Origin: Iris pallida
Lineage: Eukaryota > Streptophyta > Magnoliopsida > Asparagales > Iridaceae
Direction: 5' to 3'
Assembly (NCBI GenBank): GCA_029216955.1
Contig: JANAVB010005597.1
Location: 42,021,311 to 42,085,310, forward strand
DNA length: 64,000 nt
In this document: positions 11,073 through 23,667 of the stretch, piece by piece
How the letters are laid out: the number at the start of each line of letters is the position of its first letter
Numbering within the stretch: position 1 is the stretch's first letter
Notes under the pieces: model-generated
What the model saw: only the letters and a program-made list of their open reading frames with translations
What the model was told of the DNA's origin: nothing
The model's database searches: none
Made by a program: the position numbers and the translations under genes

Positions 11073-12421
11073 TAAAATCCCTAACCCTTCCTATTCCCTA
11101 CCATCTCCTTAATCCTTCCCAACCCTGTCCCCTCTTCCTAATTCCCCCTTGTCTCTCCTACCATGCCCCTCCCTCTCATGACCCCATCCCTCTTCTACAT
11201 GATACCAGCCCCTCCTCTCCCGCTTCCTCCTGCCCATTCCCTTCCAACCCGACAACCCACCTGACAAAAATTTATCTCCATCGATCATGAAATCTAAAAC
11301 CCCAATTTTCTTCTCTTTCTCTGAAATAAATGATATTATAAGAAATTGTGATGTAAGTTTATACACTTACTATGTGTAATTATTGTTCTTTAACAATCAT
11401 ATGCTTATTGCTTATCCACCCACTAGATAGCACAGACGCACCAAAATACATGCTATATCTGTGTCGCATTGTGTCGTACATGTATCAGACACAACAGATA
11501 CTCCAAAATACACTAAACACCAAAAATAGGTGCATAATCCTTGCTGCCGTCTCCGGATAGTGTTGTATCATATTCGCGTCCGTCCGTGCAACATAGTTTA
11601 TCCACGATGGTAAGAGTTGCAAGTGAACGGTGTGATTATAAATGGGGGAAGCATTAAAAAGGTTTACATGGTAAAAATGACGGCTTTTCTTAGTTTATTA
11701 TTGCATACCCGTAGCAAACTTATAGTCTTGCTGTGCCACCATGTTCTTGTAGGTGAGGATGTGGGTCGACCGTAGGACATTACCCAATAATTTTCATCAG
11801 CGAACTGTGAGTTGTTTGTGGGAGGGCATTAGTATCCTGTATTAACTCATTGACCAGAGAATATGATATTTTAGACCAGATTTTTTTTTTTCATTTATGG
11901 ATATTATTTTAATTTGATGAATTATTTACATGTTACGAGTGAAACTAGCTGAAATTATTAGCTCACAATTTATATATTTTATTCTAATTTTCTCTTTACC
12001 CTTCCGAGATCCTGCGTAAGAGGGAGCCTCGTGGCATTGGGACGTCTTATTCCATTTTCTCTCATATGTACTAATTTTCATATGTGAAGAAGAAACTAAT
12101 ACTACCTGCAATGGCATACCCTGATATCCATGACAGGACAGGTCAAAAATCAACCGAGGGAAAAATTTATCAATGGGCTAACTTTGTTGAGATATATGGA
12201 ATAGAGTATTTATTTGAAGACTGGCCCAGTGCCTTCTTACCTACACTGCAGGCTACCATCAAGTCTGGTTTTCTTCTGGGGTCTGCTAGAAACATGGTTT
12301 CAGAATATCAGTAACAGGTAGAAAAACTAATCTTGCTTGAACATAATATTAGCATTTTGTTTTATCTTAGAATTTTATAGGTCAATTACGTATGTGCACA
12401 CTTGAAATTAACACTATACCT
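11073..12421. other. Intergenic; pyrimidine-rich start and an unassigned open frame
   Basis: 11085-11260 is C/T-rich. 11434-11600 contains scattered GACAC/GTGTC and a GTCCGTGCAACATAG segment resembling other dispersed repeats in the window. A 76-codon open frame at 12084-12314 (with YQWANFVEIYGIEYLFEDWP) could be an exon of an unrecognised gene or pseudogene. I see no supporting neighbour and do not annotate it as a gene. Confidence 0.4.
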
Positions 12422-12438
12422 ATCTTAAGGATGAAGAA

Positions 12439-13878
12439 CAGTGTAGTCGATGGTTTAGGCGATTGGTTGAAGCTCCTGGCGATTGTGAAGCTCCTGGCGA
12501 TTGTGAAGGGATTTCCGGTGGGTTGGTCTCAGCGCTCAGGCAGGCTCCGGCACGGCCGACAGATTCGTCCGCCGTAGGTGCAGGTGAGTTCCCGGCGGCC
12601 CTCCTCTCTCTCGGGTGGGCTGGTTCGGGGTGGTGGTGACCGTTTTCTCTTTTTCCGGCGCACTTTCCTTCTCCTCCCCTCCTCTCCCCTTCCCCTCCGC
12701 CTCCTCCTCCTTCTCCTCCTCCTCCCCTCGCGGTGGCGCCTCCCCCTGGACGGTGGTCACTGACCGGTTCTTGCAACGGGGCCTCCTGTCCGCTGCTGTG
12801 CACGTCTCCACCCTCTCATGACCGGTCTTCCGGGCTCCGGCGACGTCGGTGATCGGCGCCTGCGGCCGCCCTTGGCATGGTCCCCCGACCAGCTCGCCAT
12901 GGTCGGGCTTAGGGGCTCCCTCCTCCTCTCCGGCCATGCGTCGGGCCACAATGCCCTTGGGGAGATGGCCGACGCCATGCTCCTCTCCGATGCGGCCGGC
13001 TGCCTCTGCTCCGGCGATGGCCCGCCCCTCCACCACCTCCCTCCTTCCCGCCCATCACCCCCCATGGCAGTTTCGAATTCAATTTCGAACTCCAATTTCC
13101 TGTTTGATTCCCCCCCCCCCCCAATTTTCGAATTCTCTAAGAGCTGCTTTGGCTGACGCAAGCTATAATTTGGCGCAACCTGCGCGGCAAGCTTTGCCGC
13201 TGATGGCTGCTGACGTGCGCACGGGGACCATCCCTCCAACCGCGCAACCCAGCGGGCCTATACGGCCAGAGTTGGCGCGTACATCTGACTTGCGCGCGCT
13301 ACCTGGCGTGTGCCCCCCTGGCGCAACCTAAGATCAGGCGGGTGGGAGTTCTGGATCGGCGCAACCTGCGCGGCAAGCTTTGCCACTGTTGGCTGTTGAC
13401 TTGCGCACGGGGACCATCCTCCCATCCGCGCAACCCGGTGGGTCTATACGGCAATTTTTGGCGGGTACACCTGACTTGCGCGCGGGGCTAATGCCCATAT
13501 CCGCGCAACCTGGCGAGTGCCCATTTGGCGCAACCCAAGCACAGGCTGGTGGGAGCCCCGTTGCCGACCCCATTCAGGCGCAGGCGCATCCTGGCTCGGG
13601 GCTAATGCCCATAGCCGCGCAACCTGGCGGGGGCCACTTTTGCGCAACCCGCGTTCTAGCTTATTGGGAGCCCGGTGGGCGTTTCCACTCAGGCGCAGGC
13701 GCTACCTGGCACGGGGCTCTTGTCCCTATCCGCGCAACCACATAGCGCAACCCAGTGCTTGGATGCTGGTCCAGGCGCATCCCAGGGGGCCGGATGCATG
13801 GATGGCGCAACCCAGCCGCTGCTGGATGTCGACCCCCTTTATGCTTCTCATAGTAGAGGCAGTGCAGTAATTTTCTAG
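12439..13878 (+). promoter_or_regulatory. LINE-C GC-rich 5' region, probable internal promoter
   Basis: The 1.4 kb ahead of ORF1 is strongly GC-rich against an AT-rich host. It holds a short exact duplication near the start (an 18-bp unit around 12470-12506), a C/T-rich tract (12650-12730) and the tandem monomers listed separately. LINE promoters lie in the 5' UTR, so this is the expected place. The promoter role is inferred. Confidence 0.5.
13172..13760 (+). repeat. Tandem GCGCAACC monomers in LINE-C 5' region
   Basis: GGCGCAACCTGCGCGGCAAG occurs at 13172 and again at 13358 (186-bp spacing), with the following 100 bp also repeated. Shorter units built on CGGGGCTAATGCCC and CCGCGCAACCTGGCG recur at 13483 and 13597 (114 bp), with a third related unit at about 13712. 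GCGCAACC is the common core. Arrays of 5' monomers are known from mammalian L1 elements. I know of no clear plant equivalent, but I cannot search. Confidence 0.8.
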
Positions 13879-15830
13879 GGTGCTACCCAGAAACCTTACA
13901 AGGCGATAGTCGCATCAAGCCCCTCATTGGTGCAAGACGATACCCAGTTCCCAGCACTGTCACAGAGAGCATCCACTTCCATTGTTGCTACCCGGGGTGT
14001 GGGGCAACAATATCTCACCGATCCTCTAGCACAAACTGTGTCGCAGTCGGGGGCCAGGCAGACTGCCCAGACTAAGGCTTCTCAAGGACTCCAAGCTCAA
14101 CCTCCTCACAGCTACCCGGCGGCAACAATCCCATCCTTTGCAGACATTGTCAGGCATGAGCGGATGAAATCTAAGACTCTAACGGTCCCAGAATTGGAAC
14201 TGCCAGAACTGGATCTACCTACTGCTGATGCGCAATCTATTTACGTCCCTTTCTCCTCATCTGAAGTATCATCGCTTTCAGAACTCTTCCCATTCACCTT
14301 TGTGCTTAAGTTCACCAGGGGCTGTCCCAAAATTCATAGGGTCCAAGAAGTAGTAGCCACCTGGAAACTCGGGGCTACTTATAGGGTTGCTCCGCTGGAC
14401 CCAAAACACATTCTACTTCACCTAGCAAATCTGTCTGACTACAACATAGTCAGGACTAAGGGATCATGCAAAGTCAACTCACACACTATGTTAATTGTCA
14501 AATGGTCCCAGGATTTCAACAAAACGGAAGAATCTCCGATAGTGTCTGTTTGGGTCACTTTTCCCAACCTTCCCCTCGTATGCTGTGCCGGCAGCTATCA
14601 GGCGTGTGGCGAACTCATTTGGTACCTTTGTGGCTATGGCAGAGGAAACCAGAAATCTAACTAAAGCTAATTATGCCAGAATCTGCATGGAACTGGATGT
14701 CTTCAAAGATCTGCCGAAAACTATAGAAATCCTCCTGGGAGATAAGCCCCATACTCAACAAATCATCTACGGCAGCAACATCCTATACTGCAACCACTGC
14801 CGCATCCGTGGACACTCTAAGGAAACGTGCTGTAGGGCACATCCGGCTCTGAAGAAGAAAACTACCCACAAAGAGGCTGCTCCTCAGATGACAACACTTA
14901 ATAACAAACTACCCCTGCTTCCCCTCCCTAACTCCCACGTGCGGTTCAAGTACAACACAGGTAACTCCAACTCCAAGGATCAAGACTGCAGCCAGAAAAT
15001 CACCACCTCCCCCCCGAAAAGTGCTAACTCCAACATCAAAACTTCCGACTTAAATCTGACCAATAAATTTGATCTCCTCGTCTCGGACCAGGTAGATTCT
15101 GACACAGATCCCGTTGAACCCCTCGAGCACGCCAACCAACCGATGATCCAAGCTCCCATAGAACCATTAATTAGGACCGCTGAATCGGCAGCCTCCTTCA
15201 CACTTATTGAGGAGACCGGCACTCAGGAAGCAGCAACCCAACCGGAGGCGAATCACCTTGGGGACGACCGTCAGGTGTGCCCGAAAGTGGAACTCAGGAG
15301 AGGGCAAACATAGGGGAGCCCTCAGGGGCTGGTCTCCTTGACACCTCTGAGACCCCTACCTTTATAGATAATAGGATTAATGAACAGGGTGTGGACCCAC
15401 AGCCGTCTGTGCACTGCCCAAGTCCCCCGACCAACCAGCAGGTACTTCTACAACAGCCCCAGATGGGGATTTTGTTCGTGAGCACAGCATATTCAGCATT
15501 CCCGCCATTGTTGCTGAGTTCAAGACCGACCTGGCAGGCCGACAATCTTCGGACTCCGGGGAATCCACAGACACAGAGATCAACACTATCATGGCATTCA
15601 AGTCCAAAGGAAAATTATGGGATAAAATTGAATCGGACGGCTCTGAATATGACCCAATGTCGGACCAGGAGGATGATATCACCGTTGGCTCTAGCTCCAT
15701 GGATCGTATGGCAGATGAAGAAATAGCTTTGGCTAATCAACAGGAGAACTTACGTGAGGAGGAGATCGCGCGGTCGAAGCAACAGAAAAGACAGGATAGA
15801 AGAAAAGCTGCGGGCCGGCTAAATACCTAA
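13879..15830 (+). pseudogene. LINE-C ORF1: gag-like, DUF4283 and zinc knuckle, frameshifted
   Basis: This is the RNA-binding ORF1 of the LINE. Frame one (13879-14664) has a FPALSQ segment, then SFADIVRHERMKSKTL and a DUF4283-like block (PFTFVLKFTRGCPKIHRV, then VWVTFPNLP). The sense continues in a second frame (14585-15313), which carries a CCHC knuckle C-x2-C-x4-H-x4-C (CNHCRIRGHSKETC). An acidic then basic tail (SDGSEYDPMSDQEDD, then KQQKRQDRRK) ends at 15830 in a third frame. There is no clear ATG in the first frame after the upstream stop at 13876. At least two frameshifts make it non-functional. Confidence 0.75.
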
Positions 15831-15972
15831 AGGACCAGGCAGAGATGGACAACGTATCGATCCCCGCCAGATTGACCAAAAATAAGTCTACTAACCACAA
15901 CTCTACGCCCAAAACTATACAAATCAGGCGACGGAAGGACGCCAACCTCTCTGTGATTCACTGAATAGGTAT

Positions 15973-18900
15973 TAAAGCCATATGCTGGAACGCCCGGGGC
16001 ATACGGAATCAACTTACCAGAACATACCTCAAATCTCTTAACAATAAATACTCAGCGGATTTAATAGCCATTCTAGAACCTATGATCGATGGAGAGAACA
16101 TCCGAGACCTTGCCAAAGACATTCATATGCCGTTCTACTTCCATGGGGGACATCTCAACACTTATATATGGATATTCTGGAACAATGATATCGATGTGAT
16201 GGTGAAAGAGACCAATAAGCAGTTTATCCACTGTAACATTCGGATTAATAGATCGGGTCATATGTTGGACCTTACGATTGTTTATGCTAGCTGTGTGGCT
16301 AATACCAGAAAGGTGCTATTGGCAGGATCTCACCTCTATATCGAACAACATGAACCGTCCGTGGATGTTGGCTGGCGACTTCAATGTGGTCACGTCGACG
16401 GAAGAGAAGGCTGGGCCGGGTATCATTAATGCGAACGCGGTGGCGGACTTTAACAGATTCATCTCGGATACTGGGCTGCTGGATGCTGGATATCTCGGAC
16501 CGATTTACACTTGGTGCAATGGCCTCACTAACAACCCCAATACGTGGGATCGTCTGGACCGGGTCCTTTACAATACTGATTACCTTCTTAATAGCCCCCC
16601 TACGTCCGTTATGCACCTCCCCCGTATGAACTTCGATCACTCCCCTCTCCTCATCACGCCCTCGGACACTCTTTCTACCCCGGGACGGTTTCGATTTCAA
16701 CGGATGTGGTGCGATCACCCGACTTTCATAGACGTGGTTAAGAAAAGCTGGGACGAGGTTTGTCATGGCCTGCCCCTGATCAAATTACATACTAAACTTC
16801 ATAGGCTGAGATCGGCCCTGAGAGACTGGAACTGGAATGTCTTTGGGGATCTTAGGAAGCAGAAGCGGGGGCTGCAAGCGGAGATTGAGGATCTCGAGGC
16901 GGCCCTTCAGGTTCAATGGAGTGATGCGGGGGGCAACGATCTGCTCTGGGTTAAACATAGTCTGGACAAGGTTTTGGCCTTGGAAGAACAGCTTCTTCAG
17001 GATCAGGCTAGGATTAACTGGGTCAAAGATGGGGACCGTAACTCCACTTTCTTTCACGCTGTCATTAAAGAGCGGGCTAACTCGAACAGAGTACGGCTTT
17101 ACGATCATGATGGAATCATTGTGGAGGATCAGATTATTATGGACAGGGCGATCCTTCACTTCTCCAAATTCTTTGAACCTGTGCCTACCGCGGACCCGGA
17201 TAACTTCATCGATTGTATCCCGAGCCCTATCTCCGACGAGCAGAACACGGAGTTGTCTAGGCTCCCACAGGAAGACGAAGTTGAGAAAGCTATCTTGGCG
17301 CCGAACCCGCAGGGAGCTCCGGGACCGGATGGGTTCACAGGGATTTTTTATTCTAAATGTTGGCATATCATTAAACAGGACCTTATGGACGCTATCAAAG
17401 ATTTCTTTTTAGGAATCCAACTTCCCAAAGGCATCACCTCGGCTAACTTGGTTCTCATCCCCAAGACGTCTAAGCCCGCAGATATTCAGGATTTCAGACC
17501 TATCAGCCTTAGCAACTTCTCTCACAAAATCATCTCCAAAATTTTGGCGGAAAGACTTGCGGGAGTCCTCCCTTTTATTATATCCAGGGAGCAATCGGGT
17601 TTCGTCAGAGGCCGTAGCATCCATGAGAATATTAGCCTGACGCACGAAGTCATTGCAACCATTGACAACAACATCACCGGAGGTAACGTGGCGATAAAGC
17701 TCGACATGTCTAAAGCTTATGACAGGGTCAGCTGGAGTTTCCTGATCCGGGTCATGCGTCAACTCGGCTTTGCCAAACATGGATAGACCTCGTTTTCAGA
17801 AATATATCTAACTGCTGGTATTCTGTCTACATCAACCGTAAAACGGGAGGATTCTTCTACTCTGTTAGGGGTCTGAGACAGGGTGACCCCATTTCCCCTG
17901 CCTTATTTATTATAGCCCATGATGTCCTAAGCAGGAAAATCTCTAATCTCTGCCTCCATGGCCACATCAAATACTTCTCTGGGCGTAGAGATAGCCTTCC
18001 CATATCCCACATATTCTATGCGGATGACAACCTCGTCTTCCTCAACGGAGGCAGCGACAGTATCGATACTCTGCTGAAGACGCTTCAGGACTACTCGATC
18101 ACCTCGGATCAGGAGATAAATATGAGTAAATTGGCACTAATTGTCTCCCAGAAGGATCATATGTCCGCCCGGGCGGAGGAGATTGCTACGAGGACGGGTT
18201 TCTCGATCACTCATCTGCCGATCCATTACCTGGAGGTGCCTCTCTTTAAAGGCAGAGCTAAACATGAGTACTTCTTCAACATGATGGAGAAATTCAAGAA
18301 AAGGATCTCGGGATGGAGAGGGAGACTTCTGTCCTTCGGAGGAAAGATTACCCTCCTCAAAAGTGTGCTTACTGCACTCCCTATTCACGCCCTCTCGGTT
18401 ATCAGAGCCCCCAACAAACTTCTCAAGAACCTAGATAAACTGATGGCAGCCTTCCTCTGGAACTCCAAAGATCAACATCGGACCAGATGGATTTCATGGA
18501 GCAATGTGTGTCGGCCGATGGATGAGGGAGGCTTGGCATTAGATCTCTGGACTAGGTTATGACTGCGTTACATGCTAAAAGATGCTGGACGGTGATTCAA
18601 GGCGAGTCGGTTTGGGCACAGTACATGATCAGGAAGTATGGGGATCCGACCGCTCCCGGCTACTCCATACCCTACTCCCCCTCCCTGCTCAGGAGATCTG
18701 TGATGAAGATTTTTGGAAATGTTTACTCCAAATGCCAATGGGTTCTGGGCCGTGGCAACATACCCATATGGGGTCAGAACTGGTGCGGCACTTACATCCC
18801 CAAACCGCCAGATTTCATCTACAACCCTTTCATCAGTCAGGTGCTAGCATCACCGATGGTGCGTAAATCCTTGGAGGAGGAGTTAATATTCGGGATTTCC

Positions 18901-20038
18901 TAACTGTTGATGCAAATGCCTGCCTGGACGGAATTTTTCTCAACAATGAGAAGGACAGGATGGTTTGGACTCCTAACCGTCACGGAGAGTTCTCTACTAA
19001 ATCTTACTGGGACCAACACCGCAGGAGAAACCCGATCGACTCCTGGAGTAAATTCTGCTGGAACAAGTACATTCAGCCGTGCATAGGCGTCTTCCTTTGG
19101 CGTCTTCGCAGAAATGCTATTCCTGTAGAGGCCAGACTTATTTCCATGGGGATCAATATCGCTTCGAGATGTGTGTGCTGTGCTAACCCGGACTCTGAAA
19201 CGAATGATCACTTGTTCACCTTGGGTGAGACGGCTCAGAAGGTTTGTTCACTTCGGTATTAAGTTCAATCTCCCCACCGCGCATTCCTCGATCGACCAAC
19301 TTGCTCAGGTATGGCTCCTAAACTCTTCTCCCTCTTCTCTCTCCACCCCGGCGGTCATCAGCAGGAACATTATCTTTGCATTTGGACTATGGGAGATCTG
19401 GAAGCAAAGGAACGCTATTCTTTTCGGCAGTGGGCAGAGAAACTACTGGGACATTATCCGACAGGTTACCACTCAGCTTCAACACACCTTCTCGGCTCTT
19501 AATATGGGGACGGACGGCTTGGGACTGCTTCCTGTCGTCCGGGGGAACGACGCGAGATGGGTGCCTCCGAGGACAGGTCAGAAGATGAACATAGCGACTA
19601 AGAACGGAGAGCTGCCAGGAATCGCGTGTGACGGTATCATTAGAGACAACCAAGGATACCTCCTCTGTGCCTTCTCCATATTCATGACGGCTATCACCAG
19701 CCCTCTCCCAGAAATTGACGCTCTTCTTAAGATGATCCGCTGGTGTAATGATCAGAATATCTAGTTCACTGAAATCGAAACATCCTCAGAAATTTTCACC
19801 AACATCATTGCATATAAATCCAAACCTCAATGGGCTCTCAGATACAAGACCCGCAACATCCAACAATTGATAGGATCGAACATCGTCATTGCACATATTC
19901 CTCCTACTGCTAATGGCGTGGCCAAAGCTCTGGCGTCTCTGGCATATCAATCCAGAACCGATCAGATCTTCGTCCACACCTGCAATCTACCATCTGAGGC
20001 CAGCAACGCCCTGCTTAAGGACCTATCTGGTCGATAGA
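15973..20038 (+). pseudogene. LINE-C ORF2: endonuclease, RT, zf-RVT and RNase H, frameshifted
   Basis: This is the LINE polymerase. Blocks in order: APE endonuclease (ICWNARGIRNQL; LAILEPM-like glutamate segment; after a frameshift near 16360, AGDFNVV, DRLDRVLYN and FDHSPLL); RT (KDGDRNSTFFHAV, FRPISLSNFSHKI, KLDMSKAYDRVSW; then a frameshift at about 17785; RGLRQGDPISPALF and an intact YADD at 18017-18028); thumb; zf-RVT; then an RNase H region (IACDGIIRDNQGYLL, and near the end HIPPTANGVAKALASLAY). The stop is at 20036-20038. Further frame breaks occur near 18560, 18900, 19230 and 19762. The start lacks an ATG. The C-terminal RNase H separates this lineage from LINE-A and LINE-B. Confidence 0.88.
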
Positions 20039-20319
20039 GGTTTCTTGTTTTGGTCATTCTTTACTTTTGTTTACCCCTGGGAACTCCAGGGTGGATAGTT
20101 TTATTTCCCTCTGTTACCCCCGGTATCCCCGGGGAGGATAGTTTCTACTTTTGGCCAGGCCTCTGGCCTGGTACATATACTTTTGTAGGTCGTCGGGCTG
20201 TCTCCCGGCGCCATCTTTGAGCTTAGGCTCCTCTATTTTCAATAAAGTCTCCAGTTCTCTTAAAAAAAAAATCTTAAGGATGAAGAAGACAGATTCATCG
20301 AATTTTCTTTAGTGTCTGC

Positions 20320-20882
20320 TGTTGAGAATAAAAGCAACAACTATCCCCCAATATGAGTGTCCATAACCAATATCCGCAAGTCAAACACAATAGTTGACTT
20401 ATGTAGAAAAATAATATCACAAAAAAATTAAGATTAAGACAGAAGAATTAAGTAAAAATTCTAACCGGTAAAAAACTACCGGAAGAGCGAGATCACTACT
20501 AAATAAGATTACAAGGCTTTACAAGATCGCTACAACTTCGTAACCCAACTGCCAGAGAAAGTACACAAAGAGAACACAAAAAATTTCCAAAAATTACACC
20601 CAAGAAGATATGAGAAACCAAACTTCTCTCTTCTTCAATCTCTCCATTTCTTCTCTCTTTCTTTCTCTCAACCTTTTGGTGGCTACCCAACATCTTTCCT
20701 TGAGCATAATTAATCTTATAACACAAGGAATCTTAGGTACCTTTATATAGCATGTCATGTGTCTATATATTAAAATTTAATCCTATATAGGCATGACATA
20801 AAAACTCATTGTCTAGGTAGGACTAGAAATTTACTCAAATCCTATTACTATTAGGATTACTAAAGATGAGCCAATCCTAACA
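20320..20882 (-). mobile_element. Probable solo LTR (Copia-like), minus strand
   Basis: On the minus strand the segment starts TGTTAGGATTGGCTC and ends TCTCAACA, giving TG...CA ends over 563 bp. A TATA-like GCTATATAAAGG lies about 130 bp from its start. No internal region is attached. The flanks TCTGC and ACTGG match at only 3 of 5 bases, so the duplication is weak. TGTTAGGATTG starts are common in plant Copia LTRs. The call rests on ends, length and the TATA box. Confidence 0.5.
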
Positions 20883-20887
20883 ACTGG

Positions 20888-22861
20888 GGACTTTTTTGTC
20901 ATATAATGAGTTATATTATGCTTTGTGATGCAACCTTAACTACTTTCACCAGTTAGAAATATTCAAATAGAGTAAGTATTGGAAAAGGTAAACAAATATT
21001 AGGAGATGCTTTTGAATATTTGGTGATGGAATATGATTCCATTTGTCTCATCTCATTGGTTTAGTGTGAGTGTGATCTTTATAGAAAAATCTATTCTTAC
21101 CTTTCATGCTAGAGTCTTTCTCAGTTGAGGAAACTTGAGGGTGCTCCATGATAGCATGAGCATAAATTATGAAAAAAGAAGAAGGTAGGTTTCCATCCAC
21201 CAAGTGGGTGATGAGGTTTCATGACAAAGCCATCTTGCCCACAGGCCTTGGAGCCAGTTGTAAGAACATGTTAATCGTTTTGTGGCACTTTCTGGATGTT
21301 GATTCGTGCTCCATGGCCACCCCAATTGTATATGGAATTGCTTGAACAACTGCAAGATGATGACGATGCTTTTAATCTTCTTTACCTTGTTAAATAACAC
21401 TCATGACTTCTTCTTATGCATCTAGAAGGAAAAATGTGGTTGGTTTTCAGGAAGAAGCAAAGAAAAAAGGGTTCACTATCCATTACCTTTGTTAGTAATG
21501 ATAACATACTAGTCCTGTTATCACTAACCTCATCTAATGATTGTAAATTCTAGGATTTACCCCCTTTTTCCTACCTTTTTTTATGTGGGATGATAATTGA
21601 TAGAAAAGCCGTTTTCTTGGTCATGCATGCAGTGGTGCTCCTTGAAAGAGGCCCAACAGATTGAATTTTATACTGCGTTTCCAGAAGCTCACTATGAAAC
21701 GCATTAAGAAGAAATTTTACTTTAATGACTGCATTCTCTCCATCATGCTAACACTCGTCTCCATATGAGCTTTGCTGCACATATACTTCAATGGAGGCGC
21801 CATACCTGTTTTTGAAATGCACTGGATACTCAGGAACTACATTGCTTCAAGGACGTGTCGGAGACACTTGTATATCATAGCTTTTAGACACTAAAGTATC
21901 TAAGGCGTATCAATGACAATGAGGTAATGGGGGAAAAACATAATAATCACACTGAGATAAAAATATTTCTCAAATTTTTTTAAGTCATGGATGCATTTAT
22001 TGTTATTGTTAGAGTTTCTTCCTGTTTTCAACAAAGGAATTTACTTCCTATCTTCTTTCTGAAGCAACTCCTCTCATGAAGCATCTCTTTTCATTATTAT
22101 TGATACAAAACTAACATATGTTTTAAATCTCTCTGATATTGGTCTTCATTTCTATTTTAGATGAAGAAACTAAGGTTACTATGTCATTCATATATTTATT
22201 TTTTGTACTATCCTTTTGTGTCATATCCTAGTTTTTCAGAATTGCCGCATCGTGTATCTGTATCTGTTGCCAGGCCCATATCCATGAAACAAAGGGTGTA
22301 CCATAGTAGCATTCTTGCGGGTGCATTGGTTGATGTTCCCAATTGCCTACACAGTTAATATTACATGTCAGCTGCACTTCACACCATATTGAAAGTTGAC
22401 TTTTAGATGGCCAAGAGTATTTACCAAATGCTTGTTATGATATTAGTATACTTAGGATTTGATTGCGGACATTGCCAATATTTGACATAGTTTGTCACAG
22501 TAGATGTATGGTAATCTCTGTTGAACAAAAGTCTTGGTTCCAGTTTTTTCGGAGAAGATGGCAAGCCATGGTCTTGGAGTTTTATAAACATATTCATTTC
22601 TATGCTAGTAAGTGATGATTAGTAAAAATGATCAGTTTTGGGTACATTGAGAAATCTTACAGGCGATGGAGAAATTCATGAGCGAAGAACATTGCTCAGT
22701 AGATTTGTCTGACTTGATGTGTGAAAATCCGTCCAATCTAGCAGATACTGATTTTGTAATGAAGAAACTTACCTAAAGAATGCGTTTATTGTTGGGCAAG
22801 GCCTGGAATGATAATTCACTTCCTATTCGTAATGCAATTAAGGACTATGTTGCACGAATAC
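20888..22861. other. Intergenic; possible gene remnants, no gene assigned
   Basis: AT-rich with short open frames only. 22664-22860 looks exon-like (EKFMSEEHCSVDLSDLMCENP, a stop, then LLLGKAWNDNSLPIRNAIKD) and is cut by the hAT-like insertion at 22862. I cannot identify the protein. Confidence 0.4.
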
Positions 22862-23659
22862 TAGGGGTGAGCAAATACCGACCGATACCGAAAAACCGAC
22901 CGAATACAGATTAAAAATATTCCGAAAAACTGAACCGAAATTATGTACCGATACCGAATTACCGAACCGACTAAATTACGGTATAATGGTAATGGTAACG
23001 GTTTGAGTGTAATACCATACCGAAAATACGGAACCGAACCGATTCACACACACACACATATATACACACACGCACACATTTTTTAATGTTGTTCATGATT
23101 AATTTTACACTACTCATTTTTATTTTTATCTTTGTTTTGGTTGGTTTCCTAGAACTTGGAATGGATTTTAGTGGACTTGAATTTATGTTAAGAATGTTAA
23201 GAATTGAGTTTTTGATCTTTTGAGCTTATGTTTTTGTGTTCTCATAGAATTTTGAAGTGAATTTTGGTTACTTAAACTTGTACTAAACATTAAATTTAGT
23301 GACCACGTTTGATATTTTAAGCTCATTTTTAGGTGTTTGCGACTTGTTACATATTGTTCTAATAATTTTGATTAATTGTTTGGTTGGTAGAGGCTTGGCT
23401 TTAAAATTAATGCTTCCAAAAAGTAAAAAAAATATATTATAGGTTAAGAGGTTCTACAATATTAAGTGTGTTAATTGATCAAATATTAATTGGTAAAATA
23501 TCGATACCGAACAAAAACCGACCGAATACCGATTTAACTGAAACCGAAAAAATCGATTCTAAATGGTACGATATTGGTATTGATTTTTCAAATACCGATT
23601 TTAAAAAATATCGAAAAATTTGACCAAATACCGACCGATTATACCGACGCTCACCCCTA
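22862..23659. mobile_element. hAT-like non-autonomous element C with perfect 8-bp duplication
   Basis: The ends are perfectly inverted (TAGGGGTGAGC at left; GCTCACCCCTA at right). A perfect 8-bp direct repeat, ACGAATAC, lies at 22854-22861 and 23660-23667. Eight-bp duplications are diagnostic of hAT insertion. Both subterminal regions are packed with ACCGA/TACCGA motifs, inverted with respect to each other. The 798-bp element has no transposase. A CA/TA microsatellite sits at 23045-23080. Confidence 0.88.
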
Positions 23660-23667
23660 ACGAATAC

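Larger units (their letters stand above)
12439..20270 (+). mobile_element. LINE-C: full-length non-LTR retrotransposon with 17-bp target duplication
   Basis: An exact 17-bp direct repeat, ATCTTAAGGATGAAGAA, lies at 12422-12438 and 20271-20287. The right copy directly follows an A tail (about 20262-20270) and an AATAAA signal (about 20240). Between them are a GC-rich 1.4-kb 5' region, a gag-like ORF1, and an ORF2 with endonuclease, RT, zinc region and RNase H. At 7.8 kb it looks complete in length. The ORFs carry several frameshifts. Its proteins differ strongly from LINE-A and LINE-B, so it is a separate lineage. Confidence 0.93.

Noticed and set aside
12420..13331. Long Gly/Arg/Pro-rich frames on both strands
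   Set aside because: GC-rich LINE-C 5' region; overlapping frames on both strands with no recognisable domain.
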